Under the pieces are notes generated by a model. The model did not search any database. It was not told the DNA's origin and worked only from the letters and a program-made list of their open reading frames with translations. This document shows, piece after piece, positions 61,615 to 64,000 of a stretch of DNA of 64,000 nucleotides. Within the stretch, counting starts at the first letter, position 1. Every line of letters starts with the position of its first letter. Source of the stretch: Apus apus (Eukaryota; Chordata; Aves; Apodiformes; Apodidae); contig NC_067285.1 of the NCBI RefSeq assembly GCF_020740795.1, forward strand, positions 40,708,511 to 40,772,510, read 5' to 3'. The position numbers and the translations under genes are program-made.

Positions 61615-62409
61615 GTGAGTGCGGGGAGCACCGCTGGCTCCTTTCCCCTGCTTCCCGTCCCTCCTCTCCTTTCCCCTCCGCTCCTTCCTGCGGGGCTCTG
61701 CCCTGCCCTGCCCTGCCCTGCCCGCGGGTTCCCTCTGCCCGCGGCCCCGGGAAGCGGCCGCAGCGGCCCCTCCGCCTGCAGCCCTTCTGGGGGTGCGGGG
61801 GGCTCTGGCGGAGCGGGGAGCGCTGCCCCCCGAAGCCAGCCTGCTTCTGCCCCTCCGGCCCTTCGCCGGAGCATCCCCCGGGGCTGGGCCGGATCCCGCA
61901 GCAGCCCCCCGGGAGTTTTGCCTCTGCCACGGAGCCCCTGGACCCCGCCGGGATGCGCTGCCGCTGCCACCCGGCTCCCGCCGCTGCCACCCGGGTGGCT
62001 TTCCCGTGCTCTGGCAGGGAGACGAAGGAGAAGGGTCGGCTCGCCTGCCCCGCAGCGGGTCTGGTACCCAAACTCCCCCAAACTCGTCGTTTCCCTGGCC
62101 TTTCTTTGCCCAGCTTTTTTTTTTTTTTTGGCACAGCCTCGTAGTACCTAGAATGGCTCATTCAGAATCAGGATTTCTCAGCGGCTCTATTAATGTTACA
62201 CTTACTATGGACTCGATCAGTGTATCCGTGGGAGCAGCTGTTAATGCAGTTAAAAGGGAAAAATGCCATCCCTGGAAACCCAAAGCAGAAATGTAACAAA
62301 TGGTTTAATACAGAGCAAGTAATTTCTCAGCCCTCTCAAAGCACTGTGCTGTCACACGTTGCATAGTAATGACACTTAACAACTTTGTGCATGTGTTTCT
62401 TTTCTGCAG
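61615..62409 (+). other. Intron 1 of the signal-peptide gene
   Basis: The intron is bounded by GTGAGT at its start and TTTTCTGCAG at its end. The first 450 bp belong to the CpG island and include a run of GCCCT pentamers at 61,700-61,723. A short poly-T at 62,115-62,130 follows, then AT-rich ordinary intron sequence. Long open frames cross the GC-rich part on both strands and are treated as chance. Confidence 0.65.
61700..61723 (+). repeat. (GCCCT)n pentamer run
   Basis: Four to five GCCCT units in the GC-rich start of intron 1. Confidence 0.8.
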
Positions 62410-62437
62410 GCTGGTAAAGAACAACAGATCCAAATAG
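62410..62437 (+). CDS. Second coding exon (28-nt small exon) of the same gene
   Basis: A strong acceptor (pyrimidine-rich tract ending TTTCTTTTCTGCAG) and a strong donor (TAG|GTAAGT) bracket 28 nt. Read in phase 0 from the first exon they give AGKEQQIQI plus one leftover base (phase 1). The mature protein would therefore begin near the end of exon 1 and continue with a short polar stretch. Phase agreement with exon 1, good splice sites and the distance of about 0.8 kb from exon 1 support a real exon. Exons this small are often alternatively spliced; skipping this one would shift the downstream frame. The remaining exons are outside the window, apart from a weak candidate acceptor at 62,865. 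Confidence 0.65.
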
Positions 62438-63171
62438 GTAAGTCCCTTTAACTATTATTGCTCATGTCAAAACGGGAATAAAAGAAGTAAACTCAACGAA
62501 CTAGCTTATTTTCTGGAAAAATGATCTCTGTGCAAGGAGGCATTCCCTTGTGTACCCCCACACCAGTAACACCCAGGAGCATTTGTAGTTTCAGAGTGAT
62601 GTGGCATGACTTGAATTTACATGCCCTCTCATTATGTGGTTTTGCATCCTTGTACATCTGTGCTTAAAAATAAACCAACAAAAGTTAAAATCTGTAATGT
62701 GCTTAAACGAGCCCTCCTGAGTATCATGGCAGATCAGCTCCAGGTCAGACACTTTGTTTTAGTTTCTGGATGGGGGAGGAGATGCCTACTCTGTTTGACT
62801 GGGGCAAGCCCTGTCTTTGTCCCATTTTTCTTCTCTGTTGGACGTATTCAACCTTTTTCTTTTAGGTGGGAAAAATGTGTCTAATGCCAGGGACTCTGGA
62901 TGTGATGTTGATGGCAGGGTGTGCTTGCTGCAGGCCTGCTGGTGGGTGCCCAGGGGTGGGTTGTAAGCTGATCCACTGGGGTAGTGCAGCAAGGTCAGTG
63001 CCTGCTAGGTGAGGGTGCTGCAGGGAAAGGTGCTTGCCAGCACCCACGGGGTACTTCACATGGAAACTTCAGCCTCTGTGACTCTTCTCTAAAACAGGAA
63101 GCTTCATATAATTAGGAGCATGCACGCACAGTTGAGTTTCAGAAGGTCTGTGTTCATCTGTTTTCATCAGA

Positions 63172-63442
63172 CAAGATGGTGAGAGGACATGGGGTGATGG
63201 TTTTAAACTGAGAGAGGGGAGATTTAGGTTAGACATCAGGAAGAAATTCTTCACCATAAGGGTGGGGAGGAACTGGAATAGGTTGCCCAGGGATGTTGTT
63301 GATGCCCCATCCCTGGAGGTGTTTAAGGCCAGGTTGGACGAGGTTTTGTGCAGCCTGGTCTGGTGGTTCCCTGCTCAAGGCAGGGGGGTTGGAACTTCAT
63401 GATCTTGAAGGTCCCTTCCAACCTTTTCTGTGATTCTGTGAT
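63172..63442 (+). mobile_element. CR1 LINE fragment inside intron 2
   Basis: GATGGTGAGAGGACATGGGG, TTTAGGTTAGACATCAGGAA and GGTTGCCCAGGGATGTTG are followed by the 3' end (CATGATCTTGAAGGTCCCTT, CCAACC, GTGATTCTGTGAT). It is in the same orientation as the host gene. Confidence 0.9.
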
Positions 63443-63605
63443 TTGCACTAAGGGATAATGTGGTGCTCTATGGGATGGAAGAGGCTGTGGGGAGCTGTGG
63501 GGGCTGGTTCCCTCTCCCTGGATTTGTCATCTTACACTCTCCTTAGCCTACCCATCTGTGATGGAGCCTTTCAGCAATTTGCTGTTGAGTGTGAGTGTCT
63601 GCACA

Positions 63606-63631
63606 CTGGAGTGCTCTGGAGTGCTCTGGAG
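63606..63631 (+). repeat. 10-bp tandem repeat, 2.6 copies
   Basis: CTGGAGTGCT repeated, in intron 2. Confidence 0.8.
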
Positions 63632-64000
63632 CTTTTTGACGAGAGGAGCAGTAGGGGTGGGAATGGACCTCAGGCAATTTTACATCCAGTTGCTGTTGGA
63701 CCTCTAGTTCTGAGGTTTTTGGTCCAGGTTCTGATCTGAAGTTTTGTTCAGAAAAAAAAAAATATTCAAGTAATTATTTCTATTTTGGAGGTCTTGTCTC
63801 AATTTCAGTTCTGGCACGGCGTTCCGCCAGGCTTAGGTTGATTTCCACTGTGATCAGTGAATAATGGGAATTGAGGCAGTTAGGTACATTTAAACCTAAC
63901 TGGCAAACAGACTTTTTTTCCAGTGGTATGCTGGGTCTTTTGTTTTATTTCTAGTCGTTTCCATGAGAAATGGGTTGTATTTACATTTCAGAAACCATAA

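Larger units (their letters stand above)
61155..62060 (+). promoter_or_regulatory. CpG-island promoter of the signal-peptide gene
   Basis: CpG density and GC content rise abruptly at about 61,155, right after the end of a CR1 element, and fall after about 62,060. The island covers the proximal promoter, the 5' UTR, exon 1 and the first 450 bp of intron 1. It contains several GGGGCGG/CCGCCCC boxes of the type bound by Sp1-family factors and short GC-rich repeats such as GCCGGGGGTGT. This is the usual architecture of a vertebrate promoter. Direction is set by the exon on the plus strand; I see no minus-strand first exon, so a bidirectional promoter is not supported. Confidence 0.8.
62438..64000 (+). 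other. Start of intron 2 (runs out of the window)
   Basis: Intron sequence follows the donor at 62,438. It contains a CR1 fragment (63,172-63,442), a short 10-bp tandem repeat (63,606-63,631) and otherwise unremarkable sequence. One strong acceptor-like site (pyrimidine tract ending TTTTCTTTTAG at 62,865) is in phase with exon 2 but lacks a good donor. Confidence 0.5.

Noticed and set aside
61134..62296. Frames of 215-332 codons on both strands at the CpG island
   Set aside because: GC-rich DNA has few stop codons. The frames overlap on opposite strands, cross consensus splice sites and have compositional Pro/Arg/Gly/Ala bias. Only the 61,546 exon is supported.

Overview
The window looks like avian nuclear DNA. 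The main evidence is about fifteen truncated CR1 (chicken repeat 1) LINE copies, recognised by the shared 3' end (a GATC...TCCAACC block followed by an ATTCTATG-type terminus), together with two solo LTRs of a bird-type endogenous retrovirus (ERVL-like). The host sequence is AT-rich and intron- or intergenic-like, with one sharp CpG island. Nothing bacterial or plasmid-like is present. The species cannot be named from the sequence.

Layout. From 1 to about 51.5 kb I find no convincing host exon. This part is unique-looking non-coding DNA with scattered CR1 fragments (2.2, 13.7, 23.6, 24.1, 29.5, 38.6, 43.8, 46.5 and 47.5 kb), microsatellites, and two nearly identical solo LTRs in opposite orientation (7,642-8,585 minus; 36,770-37,714 plus). 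The left LTR has a perfect 5-bp target-site duplication (ACTGT). A long CTTT / CTGTCTCT compound microsatellite lies at 16.1-16.3 kb. At 51,556-51,674 there is a well-formed internal exon candidate on the plus strand: good splice sites and one open frame encoding a Ser/Lys-rich segment. It may belong to an upstream gene that I cannot identify. From 54.6 to 61.1 kb the DNA is about half CR1 by length.

The best-supported gene starts at the right edge. A CpG island (about 61,155-62,060) contains a TATA-like box, a first coding exon encoding a signal peptide (ATG at 61,546, donor after 61,614) and, after an intron of about 0.8 kb, a 28-nt in-frame second exon (62,410-62,437). The rest of the gene lies beyond the window. 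It should encode a secreted or type I membrane protein, but 32 residues are not enough for me to name it.

I see no gene system (defence, biosynthetic or other) in this window. The points most worth checking are the identity of the signal-peptide gene and its overlapping upstream ORF, the 51.6 kb exon, the inverted LTR pair with an almost identical core but divergent ends, and the two CR1 head-to-head composites. Most long open frames are chance products of repeats or GC-rich sequence.
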